A stretch of 64,000 bases of DNA. Source: Boswellia sacra. Lineage: Eukaryota; Streptophyta; Magnoliopsida; Sapindales; Burseraceae. The stretch spans positions 1,594,103 through 1,658,102 of the forward strand of contig SNVD02002434.1 of assembly GCA_013180625.2 (NCBI GenBank), read 5' to 3'. Shown here in pieces: positions 25,139 to 36,194 of the stretch. The translations under genes and the position numbers were made by a program. The notes below the pieces were generated by a model, which had not been told where the DNA came from, did not search any database, and was given only the letters and a program-made list of their open reading frames with translations. Positions within the stretch are counted from its first letter, which is position 1; each line of letters starts with the position of its first letter.

Positions 25139-25411
25139 CTACAAGTAAAAATCCAAAGCATGAGAATTGATGCTACGGAGCTCATTCTCATTAAGCCAAG
25201 TACCATCATCGGTTGGTCGTCCCTTCCAACAAACAAAGAAACGATGAAAACCACCAGTAGTAGAATTAACAAACTGGTCATCCAAAATGCGATCAACCTC
25301 ATCATTCAGTGGAGGATCGAACGGAGGCAAACGAGATACGACAATAGTAGGAGAACCTGCAAAAACATCAAAAACAGCTGGAGGCTTGAAATGTCCTCTA
25401 TAAGGAAACAA
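25139..25411 (-). pseudogene. Gypsy integrase C-terminal chromodomain remnant
   Basis: The frame reads PPAVFDVF, then a block containing DEVDRILDDQFV, GGFHRFFVCWKGRP and GTWLNENELRSI. This is the C-terminal chromodomain pattern of plant Ty3/gypsy integrases (ILD...FLVRWKG...TW...E). Its aromatic positions FF, W and TW are kept. It is a fragment of pol joined to the leader by a deletion; on its own it is not a host gene. Confidence 0.8.
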
Positions 25412-25900
25412 GTCTCAAACATCCAAACACTCTCGAGTGGCGGCTTCTGGCGATCGGACGGTGACGGCCAAGCCTTTAGGCGCTGGATCGGCAACGGCAG
25501 AAGCTTTTCCAACCGATGGTGTAAGCCGCGGTGGTTTGTGTGGTGGCTTCCAAGCTAAGTTTTGATTTTTCGAGACTTTTCGGCAACAATTAGTGATCAG
25601 CCAAGAAGGAAAAGTTGACGAGGAGGGGCCAATCTATCACTTGGTGGTGGAGTTGAGATACCACCCGTCGGTCGACAGCGATGAACAGTAACGACGACGA
25701 ATGATTTTTGGGCGTTTTGAAGGGTTTTCTGTGGGATTCTGGTGACGATGATGAAGGGAAGAATGATGGAGACAGTCCAATCTATGATTTGATATATTTG
25801 GTGATGAGTGATGCGTCGATGGCTAGCGATAAACAGTAATAAATAGTGACTGTGTTTGGGGTTTATGGAATTTAGGATGAATTTTGTGGAATGATATTAA

Positions 25901-25912
25901 GCTCTGATACCA
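25901..25912 (-). other. Primer-binding site of the exon-3 element in copy 4
   Basis: gctctgatacca, the complement of tggtatcagagc, next to the right-hand LTR. It gives minus-strand orientation, opposite to the sister element at 35-1844. Confidence 0.85.
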
Positions 25913-27474
25913 AATTGATGGGGAACCCGTAACAAGAACAAACCAAAATCAAACACATACTCAACAATTACTCACACTCACACACAATCAACCAACAATC
26001 TGTCTGAATACTTCTTTAATATATCATATAATCAATGTCTAACAAAATAATAATAAAACCCTATATTTATACTAATCAAGACATATTGGAATTTGAATCA
26101 AATTAGGAAAGTCAAAATCCCTATTTGAGTCAAAATCTCTAAACTAACAATTTAGGTTTGAATCAAATTAGGAAAAGTCAAGATCCCTAATTAAGTTAAA
26201 CTCCCTAGACTGATAATTTTCCAAATTAAATAAAACCTTAATTAAATAAACACTAAAAGACTATATCATGCTACATCAACTACTCTCTTGACAGACTGAA
26301 ATTTTGCACATGACCTAAGGACATTAAGTTTTCCCTTCACTGCGGGATCAATTACTTCGGCCAAGAAATAAAATTGGACGTAGCTATTATCTGGACAGTT
26401 CTACTGAACAATGCTATGAATCATATTGCTCAAAAATTAAAAAAATAGATTACTACTTTTACTGATGAACTAGTTGAGCACAATATATTCATTAAGTAAG
26501 AAGAATCATTGTAGTTGGAGTTATCTCCCCTTATTATACATCATGGTGAACCCAAAAAGAAAAAAAGAAAACACACACACACACACAGAGAAAAGTAAAA
26601 GAAGGGTATGGAATGAAACTGTGCGTTATCGGTTGAAACAAAAATAGGGGAAGCTGTATGCAAAACACCTTCACATCTAGCGACTGCAGAATCGAAAGAA
26701 CCTTCTTCTAACAAATTTGCCCTGGACAAATGTAAGTCTTTCTTTGGCTCCATGAAGTGCATGTTAGTGTTTTATCTCATCATCATCTGTGGCATATGTA
26801 GAAGTGAAAAAGAGTCCAATTGTACATTGTAAACAGTTATCAATTACCCAAAGTAATCTAAAAGGAGAAAATAGAGTAGATATCAACAAAGACAAACAAA
26901 TTACAAGTAAAAAAGAACATGCAAACATGGAGACGTTGTAGAGAATTATAAAGACTAACTTGGGGCACGAACAGTGGCTTTGACAGTGTGGCCACGTTCA
27001 ACTAGCTGCTTCACCAACCATGATGCTACGTAACTTAAAGCTCCCATTATACACACCCCTTTCCCTTTTCCATTCATCCTCTCTCTCTCTTTCTGTGAAT
27101 TTGTTTCAAGGTAAAATTGGACTCCTGAACATTTGTGGAAAGACAATGACTAGTTGCCAACTACACGACAGACGATCCATTCTATTATCAGTAATAATCA
27201 TGTTCTTAATATCTCACCATTATTCGTGGGCCCATTTTTATGGAAAATAATTTTTTTACTTTCTTTTTAATTGAATATATTATCAAAATAAATCTTGAAT
27301 AGGATAATATCACGTACTATCCCTAAAATTTGTGATAATATCACTAAAAATATTAATATTACTAAAAATATACTTTCGTATTCGTATCATTACGGTCCTT
27401 AGCATTTAGATATTTTTATCATTTTAGAAATTTTTATCATCTAGGTCTTGGTTAACAGATTTGATTAGTTTTTG

Positions 27475-28051
27475 GTAAACTAAAATTATAAAAAATCTAT
27501 TTTACCCTCATATCACAATAAGGAAATATAATAAAAATTAAATTAGTAATTAACAAACCTAAAAATACCCAAATTAATCCTTTCGATATGATAATATCGA
27601 TACCAACCTAAACGTAAAATATTTGCCCAAATCAATCAAGTCACAAATTATCCATGTCGAGTCATAAAACTTGCCTAAAACAATTTCTCTTTGTTTTCCT
27701 TGTTAGGATGGTCGTGTATGGGCATTTGTTATTTGTTAATGGTGGTTGCTGATGATTCTCTAGGCATTTGGTGGTGATTGTGTCTAGTTTGGCAGCGATC
27801 ATGGATGTGTTGGCGGCGTGGTGCCTTTCATCGATGTTGGATGGTGGTTGATAGTGGCTGTTGATGTGTGGATACTGAAGACTCCAGAGAGTAAAACCCT
27901 CCCTACCGTGGTGGTTGATGGTGATGGTGACTACCACGACTTGACCTCGGAGCTTGATGTTTGGGCATTTTTTGGTGATGTATCGTGGTTGAGTATTATT
28001 GTTTAGGTGGATGTTATTGGTGATTGCGTGGACGTGATATGATAAAGACTG
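27475..28051. other. Left arm of the outer TIR element, non-coding
   Basis: No domain. A relatively GC-rich stretch with repeated ggtggt/gatgt words (27710-28020) gives open frames on both strands by composition. I see no recognisable protein. Confidence 0.5.
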
Positions 28052-28330
28052 TTTAAAGGCCAAGACTAAGAAACACAAAAACTTGACAAATAAAGTAGTA
28101 ATTTTATTAATAAAATTTCCTGAATGCTCATTCCCACCTCGCAACCCTTTTTATATGGAAGAAAGTCGGAGACTAAACCCAGTAACTCTCCTACAATTAA
28201 GCCAATCATGCAAATCCAAGAAAAAAAACATATAAATCTAAGAAAAGAAAGAATATAATAAGAGTTACTATACCAAAAATATCCTGGAACATAATTCCTT
28301 ATTTTCTGAAAAACCAATACGATCGTTACA
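28052..28330 (-). repeat. Left (3') LTR of the gypsy element
   Basis: Matches 35326-35603 over its length (for example ttttattaataaaattt and gccaatcatgcaaatccaag), with scattered changes including the first TG read as TT. Confidence 0.8.
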
Positions 28331-28365
28331 ATCCCACCCCCTCAAAACAAGTTTTGTCCTCAAAG

Positions 28366-28688
28366 CTAAAAGTCTAGAAACCGTTGGTGTAGATCAGCAA
28401 ACTTCTCCCAGGGAGCATGCTCTAGAAATGAGTTAGACCAACGAACAAACACTTGAGTGACTGGCCTGTTATACTTCTTGACAATTCTTCTATCCAAAAC
28501 AACAACTAGATGTAATTGTAATCGTCCATCACCATCCACTGCAGAAAGATTAGTGTAAGGCACAATTGAAGCTCGAAGCTTTTTCTTAAGACAAGAAACA
28601 TGGAAGACAGGATGGATCTTTGTACCAATTGGTAACTCAAGCCTATAAGCCTCTTGCCCACCACGCTATAAAATTTGGAAGGGACCAA
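28366..28688 (-). pseudogene. Gypsy integrase C-terminus with chromodomain
   Basis: Reads ...VLDRRIVKKYNRPVTQVFVRW, then SFLEHAPWEKFADLHQRF. This is the chromodomain-type tail of plant gypsy pol (VLDRR...QVLVRW...ATWE...L...FP). Just upstream a frame reads CPRFFGPFQIL and HPVFHVSCLKK, the usual integrase tail preceding the chromodomain. Separated from the integrase core by the nested copia. Confidence 0.8.
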
Positions 28689-28954
28689 AAAATCTTGGGC
28701 AAAGCTTCTGACTTCCTTGTACTGCCACTATAGTCTGCTTATAAGGTTGTAAGCGTAAATAAACAAAATCATCCACATTAAATTCTCGTTATGTACAATT
28801 TGCATCAGTAGCCTGCTTCGTTCTATTTTGAGAGTGAAGCAGATTTTCCTATAATAGGTGATTCATTGCATCACGCTTCTTAATCGTTGCTCCATAACTA
28901 CAACATGGGTTTCTCCTGGTACATAAGTAGTATATGTGGGGGTCTACCATAAAC

Positions 28955-29109
28955 TACAAGATATTTGAGTAATATGGCTTAATGATTTTATTAAGTTACA
29001 AAGTGAATCAATATATTTAATTTAGGAAGAAAATAAGCAAATGATTGAAGATAAAAATAGAAACAAATCGAAAACTTAATGATAGAATCATCATGGAGAT
29101 TCACTATTA
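28955..29109 (-). repeat. Left (3') LTR of the nested copia
   Basis: Matches 33529-33752 except for an internal loss of about 70 bp after gaatcaatatat. The loss happened after insertion, since both LTRs arise from one template. Confidence 0.75.
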
Positions 29110-32100
29110 CGCCCCCGCAAGATGGTGGGTCGTTCAGTCACACCAATCTTGGAATGTAGTAGAAGAAATCGTTGTTTGGCAAGAGGTTTGGTGAGGGCGT
29201 CGATAAGTTGTCCAGAGGAAGAAACATGAGCTACTCGCAGGACATTGAATTGAACCTTTTCCCGAACGAAGTGGAAATCAATAGACATATGCTTCATGCG
29301 CGAATGAAATACTGGATTAACAACCAAGTATGTAGCACCAAGATTATCACAATACAACATAGGTGAGGTAGAAAGAGAGACACCCAAGTCACGAAGCAAA
29401 GATTGAATCCACACAATTTCAGAAGTCGCATTAGCAACAGCTTTGTATTCAGCTTCAGTAGAAGACCTGGCTATAATTCGTTGCTTCTTTGAACTCCAAG
29501 AAATGAGATTGTTACTGAGAAAAATAAGAAAGGCACTAGTAGATGAGCGGTCATTAAGATTACCACCCTAATCCGCATCTGAGAACGCATACAAAGACAA
29601 AGGAGAACTAGAATTGAGAAACAAGCCATGGTTAATTGTTCCTTTCAGGTAGCATAATATACGTTTGACAAGGCTCCAATGTACAGTGGTCGGATGATGC
29701 ATAAATTGTGACATTTTGCTCACTACAAAGGAGATATTAGGTCTTGTAAGACAAAGATATTGAAGAGCACCCAAGGTTTGCCGAAACTCAGTTGTATCAA
29801 ATAGAGAGATGCCATTAGAGATTGTTGGTGAAGTGGACTGACTGAGTGGAGTTGGTGCAGGATTTGCCATAGCCATATTGCAACGATGAAGAATATCTAG
29901 AATATATTTACGTTGAGACAAAAAGAGCCTTGCGAAGAAGATATAACCTCAACACCAAGAAAATATGACAGAGTACCAAGGTCTTTGATTGAAAATCGAG
30001 TAGCAAGTTGAGAGATGAACTAGTGCAGTGTCATTATTTCCTGTAATTATTATATCATCAACATACACAAGCAAATAAAAAATTAAACCTCGTTTCCTAT
30101 ATGTAAACAAGGATGGGTCAGAAAGAGAGTTAACAAACCCAAAAAAGACCACAAATTGTCGAAGTTCATTGTACCAAGCCCTTCGAGCTTGTTTCAAGCC
30201 GTATAAAGCTTTCTTCAATTTATAGACATGATGTGGAGTGGCTGAGATATGAAAACCTAGTAGTTGAGCTATAAAAACATCTTCTGTAAGATGCCCATAG
30301 AGAAAGGCATTGGAGACATCAAGTTGATGAATTGTCCATTGTTGAGTAGTCACAAGACTGAGAACGAGACGGATAGTCGTGGGCTTGACCACAAGACTGA
30401 ATGTATCATGATAATCAATACTGGGTCACTCGTGGAATCCTTTTGCAATAATGTGCGCTTTATATCGATTGATACTGCCATCGGGATTGCATTTGATACG
30501 GAACTCCCACTTGCAGCCAACAATGTTTTGAGAGGGATGAGGAGGGATTAAGTCCCAAGTACCATTGGTTAATAAGGCTGTATATTCTTCTTCCATAGCA
30601 TGATGCCATTCTGGGATTTTCAAGGACTGAGAAATATTTTTAGGTTCGATTAAAAGGGGGCTGTGTTTGTGGTTGACCAAGGAGATTCGTTGGATAGGTT
30701 TGTGTATATTATTTTTGGGATAGGTTATCATGGGGTGGGTTGATCTTGGTGGGGTTAGGGAAGGGTGAGCTGACGGTAAGGTGAAGGAACTAGTAGCAAT
30801 GGCATCACGTGTCTCCTCAGGAGGAATAGTGGAGGTATTAATTGAGCCATGATCATCCAATTATGTCCTTTAAGAATTAGAAGATTGACTTAGGGAGGTA
30901 AAGTTTGGAGAAAAAGTATGAGTTGAGTCAAAATTAGAAGGAGTATCGAAATTGGCATTATAAGGAATGGAAGGTGGACAAGTTCTTGGTATGGAAAGAG
31001 AAAAATGTGGTATGGAGGAAATTAATGACTGGTTTGGCAGATTAGAGCCAGAAGAAATCATATTTTGTAGGCAAAGGAAGGAATATTTGGCAAGGTGGGA
31101 CTCTATTGATTGAGCCAAGATTGTAGAGTTTGATCATCCACACATTGAGAAGCTTTGTCAAGAATAGAATAGGAAAAATATTTTCAACAAAGTTAACATG
31201 CCTAGAGACATATAGGCGATTAGTAGTAGGTTCAAGACATTTAAAGGCACTTTGGGTTGAAGAATAACCAAGGAAAAGACAAGGAACCAATTTAGATTGT
31301 AACTTATGTTTATTATAAGGTTTAATCCAGGGATAACACAGGCAACCAAATATTTTTAATTTGGTATAATTAGGAAAAATGTTGAAAAGTTTTCAAAAAG
31401 GAGAATGCATAGAGAGTGTTGGAGTAGGCATACGGTTGATGAGATAGACTGCTGTAGAAAAAGAATAAGACCAAAACTTTAAAGGAAGAGATGCTTTGGA
31501 TAACAAGGTCAGTCCGGTTTTAACTATGTGACGATGACATCTCTCAGAGAAACCATTATGTTCAGGTGTATGTGGTGGAGTGGTGTAATAAGAGACGCCA
31601 TGTGTTTTGAGGAAGGAAGCAAGGGCTAGATACTCACCACCATTATCTATGTATAATGATATGATTGAGCAATTAAAGAATTTTTCTACAACATTTTTTA
31701 ATTGAACAAAGATATCATGGACATCTTATTTGTGTTTTAAGGGATAAAACCATATGTATTTTGTATAATGATCCACAAAAATAACATAATAGTTAAACCC
31801 ATCTATTGATTTAAGTGGTGAACTCCACATATCTGAATAGAGTAATTCTAGAGGAGATGAACTGGACATAGTTGAAATCGAAAATTGAAGTTTATGACTT
31901 TTATTGCATTTGCAAGAATTACAATAAAGATCTTTAGTTATTGAGAAGACAAAGGCAAGACTTTAGATGAGATTAAATATTGAGTAATAAACTTGGATGG
32001 GTGGCCCAACCGATTATGCCAATCGGACAAGGAAGCTTTGACTGAGGAGAAAGCAATAATGGGAGACTGAGACTTAGGTGCATCTTGTAGTGGCCAGTGA

Positions 32101-32240
32101 TAAGCACCACCTTTATTATGTCCTTGGATAAGCGGTGTCCCTGTGCGAAGATCCTTCACGATGAAACAAAATGGATTAAATTCAACAGAAACATTATTGG
32201 ATGAACATAGTTTAGATATGGAAATAAGGTTGGTATGCAT
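29091..32240 (-). pseudogene. Copia pol (integrase, RT, RNase H), decayed
   Basis: In order on the minus strand: LISISKLCSSNNVSVEFNP and DWHNRLGHPS (pre-integrase and zinc finger, 32240-31938), then integrase remnants and VPCLFLGYSSTQSAFKCL (31290). RT follows: [50 protein letters not shown] and LLVYVDDIIITG (the YVDD active site is kept; 30860-29949). RNase H reads MLYCDNLGATYLVVNPVFH and HMSIDFHFVREKV (29414-29091). Several frameshifts and stops prevent one polyprotein. Confidence 0.85.
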
Positions 32241-32259
32241 ATTTTGAACACATAAAATA

Positions 32260-33499
32260 TCAGTAAAAAAAAAAAAGAGATTGAGAGTTAGTAGGCAAAG
32301 TGGCTAAACCACTATGTGTGATAGGAAGGCATGTACCATCACTAATCACAACATCATCGTGGCTTGGGTATGCTGAGGATAAGGACAAATTTGCAAGGTC
32401 GGTAGTAATGTGATGAAAGGCACCAAAGTCAATTAACCATTCAGAAGTAGAGCTGGGTGTGTTGGCTGCAAAATGAGCCCTTAGTGGAGGAGGACAAAAT
32501 GACAAGTGCTGCTGTAGAGAAGAAAAAGGTATGAACTGAAACTTATTACACCTCTTGGCTGTGTGGCCTTGAACACCATAGAGTTGGCAATATCCTTTAT
32601 AAGGTCGTAGAGGTTGAAGGCGATTATTGTGTCGTCCAGATGCAGCATTGAACTGTTGTTGAGAAGGATTAAAATTTGGACAAGGATGTCCACCATGACC
32701 ACTATTTTTGTGGCATTGGAAAGTTTTGCGATTGGCAACATTTGCTGTGACAATACCCAAGTCAGGTTTGGTGTTGTCATTTTTGGCATCACATTTCAAG
32801 GAATGCTCGGCTTCGACCAAGGTATCATGGAGTTCTTCAAAACTAATAGGGCTACTGCATGCTTTGATTGCGGACTTAATGTCCTTGAACTCAAGATTTA
32901 GTCCTTTTGAGAATATAAATGGTAAGGTAGGTATCATCAACTGGAGCATCAATAAGGGCAAGGCGATCTGCAAGATACTTTGCTTGTTGCAAGTATTCGG
33001 TAATAGTTTGTGTGCCTTGGCTAATAAACATAAGATCCTCACGAAGGGAAATAATTCGACCAATGGATGGTTTGGCATACAAAGTTTCTAGTTTGGTCCA
33101 TGGTTCTCTTGCAGTTTTAACGTTGGAAATATATGGAGTAAGTGGTTTAGACTAGGAGGAAATAAAAGCGTTGATGATAAGGCTGTCTTGGCGGATCCAT
33201 AAGATGTAGTCTAGGTTACGAACGGTTTCATTGTTCTGTGTAATAGTATGTTCAGGGCAGGGTGATCCGTCAATGTATTTGACAAGATCAAAGCCAATAA
33301 AAAGGCTCGAAAACTGAGTTTGCCAAGAAGCATAATTGTATGGTGTAAGTTTGAGAGGTGCTTGGGCTGCGACATTGATATGAATCAAATTATTGGAAAA
33401 GGAGTTTGCAGGTTTTGAGGTGATCATGGAGGTTGAAGAGGCTGATGAAGAATTTTTTGTCATTATTGGTTGAAAGAAGAATTGTAGATCAAATGTCAC
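32260..33499 (-). pseudogene. Copia gag and protease remnant
   Basis: The gag part reads PLKLTPYNYASWQTQFSSLF, LIINAFISS, TLYAKPSIGRIISLREDL and ITEYLQQAKYLADRLALI, as in copia capsids. A zinc knuckle follows as CQLYGVQGHTAKRC, where the second Cys has become Tyr. The protease motif is EWLIDFGAFHH where DSGA is expected, so the catalytic Asp stays but the Ser is lost. Frames break near 33150 and 32890. Confidence 0.8.
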
Positions 33500-33528
33500 T
33501 CGTTAGAGTTTACGCAGCTCTGATACCA

Positions 33529-33752
33529 TGCAAGATATTTGAGTAATATGGCTTAATGATTTTATTAAGTTACAAAGTGAATCAATATATACACAGAAGC
33601 CACAACAAACTTATCCTATCATAGCTTTACAAGGAGCAAATGAGCTAGCTGTACATGATTTAATTTAGGAAGAAAATAAGCAAATGATTGAAGATAAAAA
33701 CAGAAACAAATTGAAGACTTAATTATAGAATCATCATGGAGATTCATTATTA
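33529..33752 (-). repeat. Right (5') LTR of the nested copia
   Basis: 224 bp starting tgcaagatatttgag on the plus strand. It is the complete version of the LTR at 28955-29109. Confidence 0.75.
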
Positions 33753-33757
33753 TGAAC

Positions 33758-35325
33758 AACTTCAAAAAGGAGTGATTCTACTGAAAAATGGAACGAAGTG
33801 TTGTACCACCACTCTACGGGGGATAACCAACTCACCCAATGTTTTAGTCTGGCACCAGTCATGCATCTCAGATATTGCTCTACACACTTGTTTACAATCT
33901 CTGTCTGTCCATCATATTACGGATGATAGGCACAGCTTAATTGTGATTTAACACCTTGCAAAGTAAATGATCCTTGCCAAAAATTGCTAATGAATACCTA
34001 TCTCTATTTGAGACAATTGTCTTAGGCATCCCTTGAAGCTTAAAAACATTATCTATAAAGATCTTAGCAATATCCCTGGCTGTATATGGGTAACCCAAAG
34101 CCATAAAATGAGCATACTTACTTAAACAGTCAACCACCACAAATATTATCTCTTTTCATTTAGATTAGGTAAGCTTTCAATAAAGTCCATGGAAATATCA
34201 ACGCACATTTGTTCTGGAATTGGTAAAGGTTATAGCAACCCGAAGTAGACATATTTTCCAACTTGTTACATTCACAAATATCACATTCCGCTACATAGTA
34301 CTTCACATCCTTACTCAATTTTCTCTATTGAAATTCTACTTAATTCTTTCAATTGTTTTTTTAACCCCCGAATGACATCCACTAGGCCAATTTTGAGCTT
34401 GTTGTAGAATCACTTGTTTAAGAGTCTAATTTCTACCAAGCCATAAACGCCCATTTATATCTCAACTGATTATCCTTCCAAGTATACTTAGAAGGTCTTC
34501 CTAGATCAAGCTGAATGGCTTGCACTAATTGTTGTGCTTCAAAATCTGCCTCCCATTCCATTGCAATTGCATCATCCACTCCGTTACAACTACAAAAGGA
34601 GCCATAACTTTAGCACACTCTTCACGATGCCTAGATAAAGCATCTACCACTTTGTTTTCCCTGCCACTTTGAAAAATGATCTTAAAATCATACCTAATGA
34701 GTATGGTCAAACATTTTTGTTGCATAGGGGTAGAAACTCGTTGTTCTAATCAATATTTGATACTAAAATGATCAATGAACACTTTAAAATGTTTTCCTAA
34801 TAGATATGGACCCCACTTTTGAATAGTTAAAACAACTGCCAAGGCCAAACTTGGTAATTAAAATCTTCCTAAAAATCTTCCAAGTTACATTCTTGTATCC
34901 TATTTCACGTGCCTGAGACCAATCCAAAGGCTTTCCTTCCAAATTAACTGTTGCCAAATTCACGATGTCTCTTTTTTTACACCATTAAATTTCAAAAATC
35001 TTTCAACAATTATAAATCCATCAGACAACAAAAAATTCTATTTAGAAAATTTTGTATGAAAGGAATTCGTACCATACTGCGGTCGGCTCAGCACTGAACT
35101 TGAAACTTTCCCAGAGTTGATAGTTTCCACCATTTTGGACACCATTTGCCCATACTTAAGATTCATTAATGTAACTAATCGAGTCAACTCCATGATTAGT
35201 GCCGCTTGTTTCTCAAAGTTCTTCTTTAACATCCTAATTGATTCTTCTATTCTTTTAACCTGCTGTGCTCTAGTCCCTTCCACCATGACTTTGGATTAAT
35301 AGAATCAATATGCTCTAATACCAAA
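33758..35325 (-). pseudogene. Gypsy gag, RNase H and integrase remnants
   Basis: On the minus strand: a Gag start with a coiled-coil-like helix (MVEGTRAQQVKRIEESIRML, 35286-35038), a jump to the RNase H tail (MQQKCLTILIRYDFKIIFQS then GRENKVVDALSR, 34725-34525), and the integrase core VVDCLSKYAHFMAL, YTARDIAKIFIDNV and GMPKTIVSNRD (34140-33937). In the last motif the usual catalytic SDRD Asp is read as SNRD. Protease and RT are missing. Continues at 28366-28688 beyond the nested copia. Confidence 0.8.
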
Positions 35326-35603
35326 TGTAAAGGCCAAGGAGAAGAAACACAAAAAACTTTACTGATAAAATAGTAATTTTATTAATAAAATTTCGTGAAT
35401 GCCTATTCCACCATGCAACCCCATTTATATAAAAGAAAGTCAGAGACTAAACCTAGCAAGTCTCCTATAATTCAGCCAATCATGCAAATCCAAGAAAAGA
35501 AACATAAAAATATAAGAAAAGGAAGAATATAACAAAGGTTACTATCCCAAAAATACCTTGGAACATTATTCCTTATTCCTAAAAAACCAATAGGATTGTT
35601 ACA
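35326..35603 (-). repeat. Right (5') LTR of the gypsy element
   Basis: 278 bp, TGTAAAGG...GTTACA, adjoining the primer site at 35312-35323. Confidence 0.85.
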
Positions 35604-36194
35604 GACTATTCAAATTAGTCATAGAAGGGGCGAACAATGAGAAGAGGAGAACGAAAAAAGCAACAAAAATTGTGGACATGATAGAGAGCAAAAATCTAAT
35701 GCGATGGTGGGGGTGGAGCAGATTGATTGTGCCTGGCACCACTTTTATAGTTTTCTTTTTTTTTTCTAATGATTTGGTTAGATTTGATTTTTTTGTTTAA
35801 TTTATTTATGATTTTGATTATTTTCATTGATGGACGTCGATTGTTGGACTAGTGTGTTGGTGTTTTTTTATTTAAAAAAAATCTCGTGGTGGATGCTTGT
35901 TTGAATTTCAGAACCGTGGTTTTTAGTTTGGTGGATGGTAATGGTTTCTGCCACGTGGGTTGGTGGCTGGTTTTATGGTTCATGTTGGGTTCATCTTCTT
36001 CTCCATGTTCTTCATTTGTGTTATTAAAAATTTTGATTTGGTATTGGTTGAAAATTTTGTCTTGGAATTGTTTTGTATGAAATTCTTGTTTTGCCCTTAT
36101 GATTTGTTAAAAAAAAAAAAAGAAAAAAAGTTAACCGAGTTTGGATGATAAAAATATGCAAACCTTAAGGGGTGGAGTGATACAAGTACGAAAG

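Larger units (their letters stand above)
24734..26278 (-). mobile_element. Internally deleted chromovirus-type LTR element in exon 3 of copy 4
   Basis: LTRs are at 24734-25097 and 25916-26278. The target duplicates actac are at 24729-24733 and 26279-26283. Reading on the minus strand, the LTR starts TGATGTAGCATG and ends GGAACCCGTT-like to TCA, related to the LTR of the element at 35-1844. The primer site (complement gctctgatacca, 25901-25912) lies 3 bases from the LTR. Between leader and 3' LTR only the tail of pol is left, a chromodomain, so gag, protease, RT and integrase core are gone. Confidence 0.9.
22923..27077 (-). pseudogene. PAR/CAD-like reductase copy 4, disabled
   Basis: Six exons can be placed: 27077-26960, 26786-26619, 26360-26279 continuing at 24733-24620, 24393-24247, 23663-23480 and 23064-22923. 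Breaks: the nucleotide-binding motif is GALSYVA, with its second Gly lost. Exon 2 has TAA after IKH, one inserted base and a lost GT donor. The exon 3 acceptor AG has become GG, and exon 3 is split by an LTR element. Exon 4 lacks 7 and 9 bases. Exon 5 has TAA for Gln at 23597-23599. Exon 6 is open and ends KEKGFLTF. It cannot make an enzyme. Confidence 0.85.
28955..33752 (-). mobile_element. Ty1/copia element nested in the gypsy element
   Basis: LTRs are at 28955-29109 and 33529-33752 (the left one lacks about 70 bp). Flanks taaac (28950-28954) and tgaac (33753-33757) fit a 5-bp duplication with one change. The primer site complement gctctgatacca (33517-33528) touches the right LTR, and a G-rich polypurine tract (cgcccccgc on the plus strand) touches the left. 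Gag, protease, integrase, RT and RNase H are all recognisable in copia order on the minus strand, with stops and frameshifts. Confidence 0.85.
28052..35603 (-). mobile_element. Ty3/gypsy element with chromodomain, containing a nested copia
   Basis: LTRs of about 279 bp are at 28052-28330 and 35326-35603. The right copy starts TGTAAAGG and ends GTTACA. Flanks gactg (28047-28051) and gacta (35604-35608) suggest a 5-bp duplication with one change. The primer site complement gctctaatacca (35312-35323) lies 2 bases from the right LTR. Minus-strand order is gag start, RNase H, integrase, chromodomain. Protease and most of RT are deleted near 34860-35000. Interrupted at 28955-33752 by a copia element. 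Confidence 0.85.

Noticed and set aside
25139..25411. Chromodomain protein as a host gene
   Set aside because: It is bounded by LTRs with a target duplication and lacks a start context of its own; it is the tail of a gypsy integrase.
27662..28144. 160-codon minus-strand frame
   Set aside because: His/Asn/Thr-rich composition from ggtggt/gatgt repeats, crosses the gypsy LTR boundary, and has no domain.
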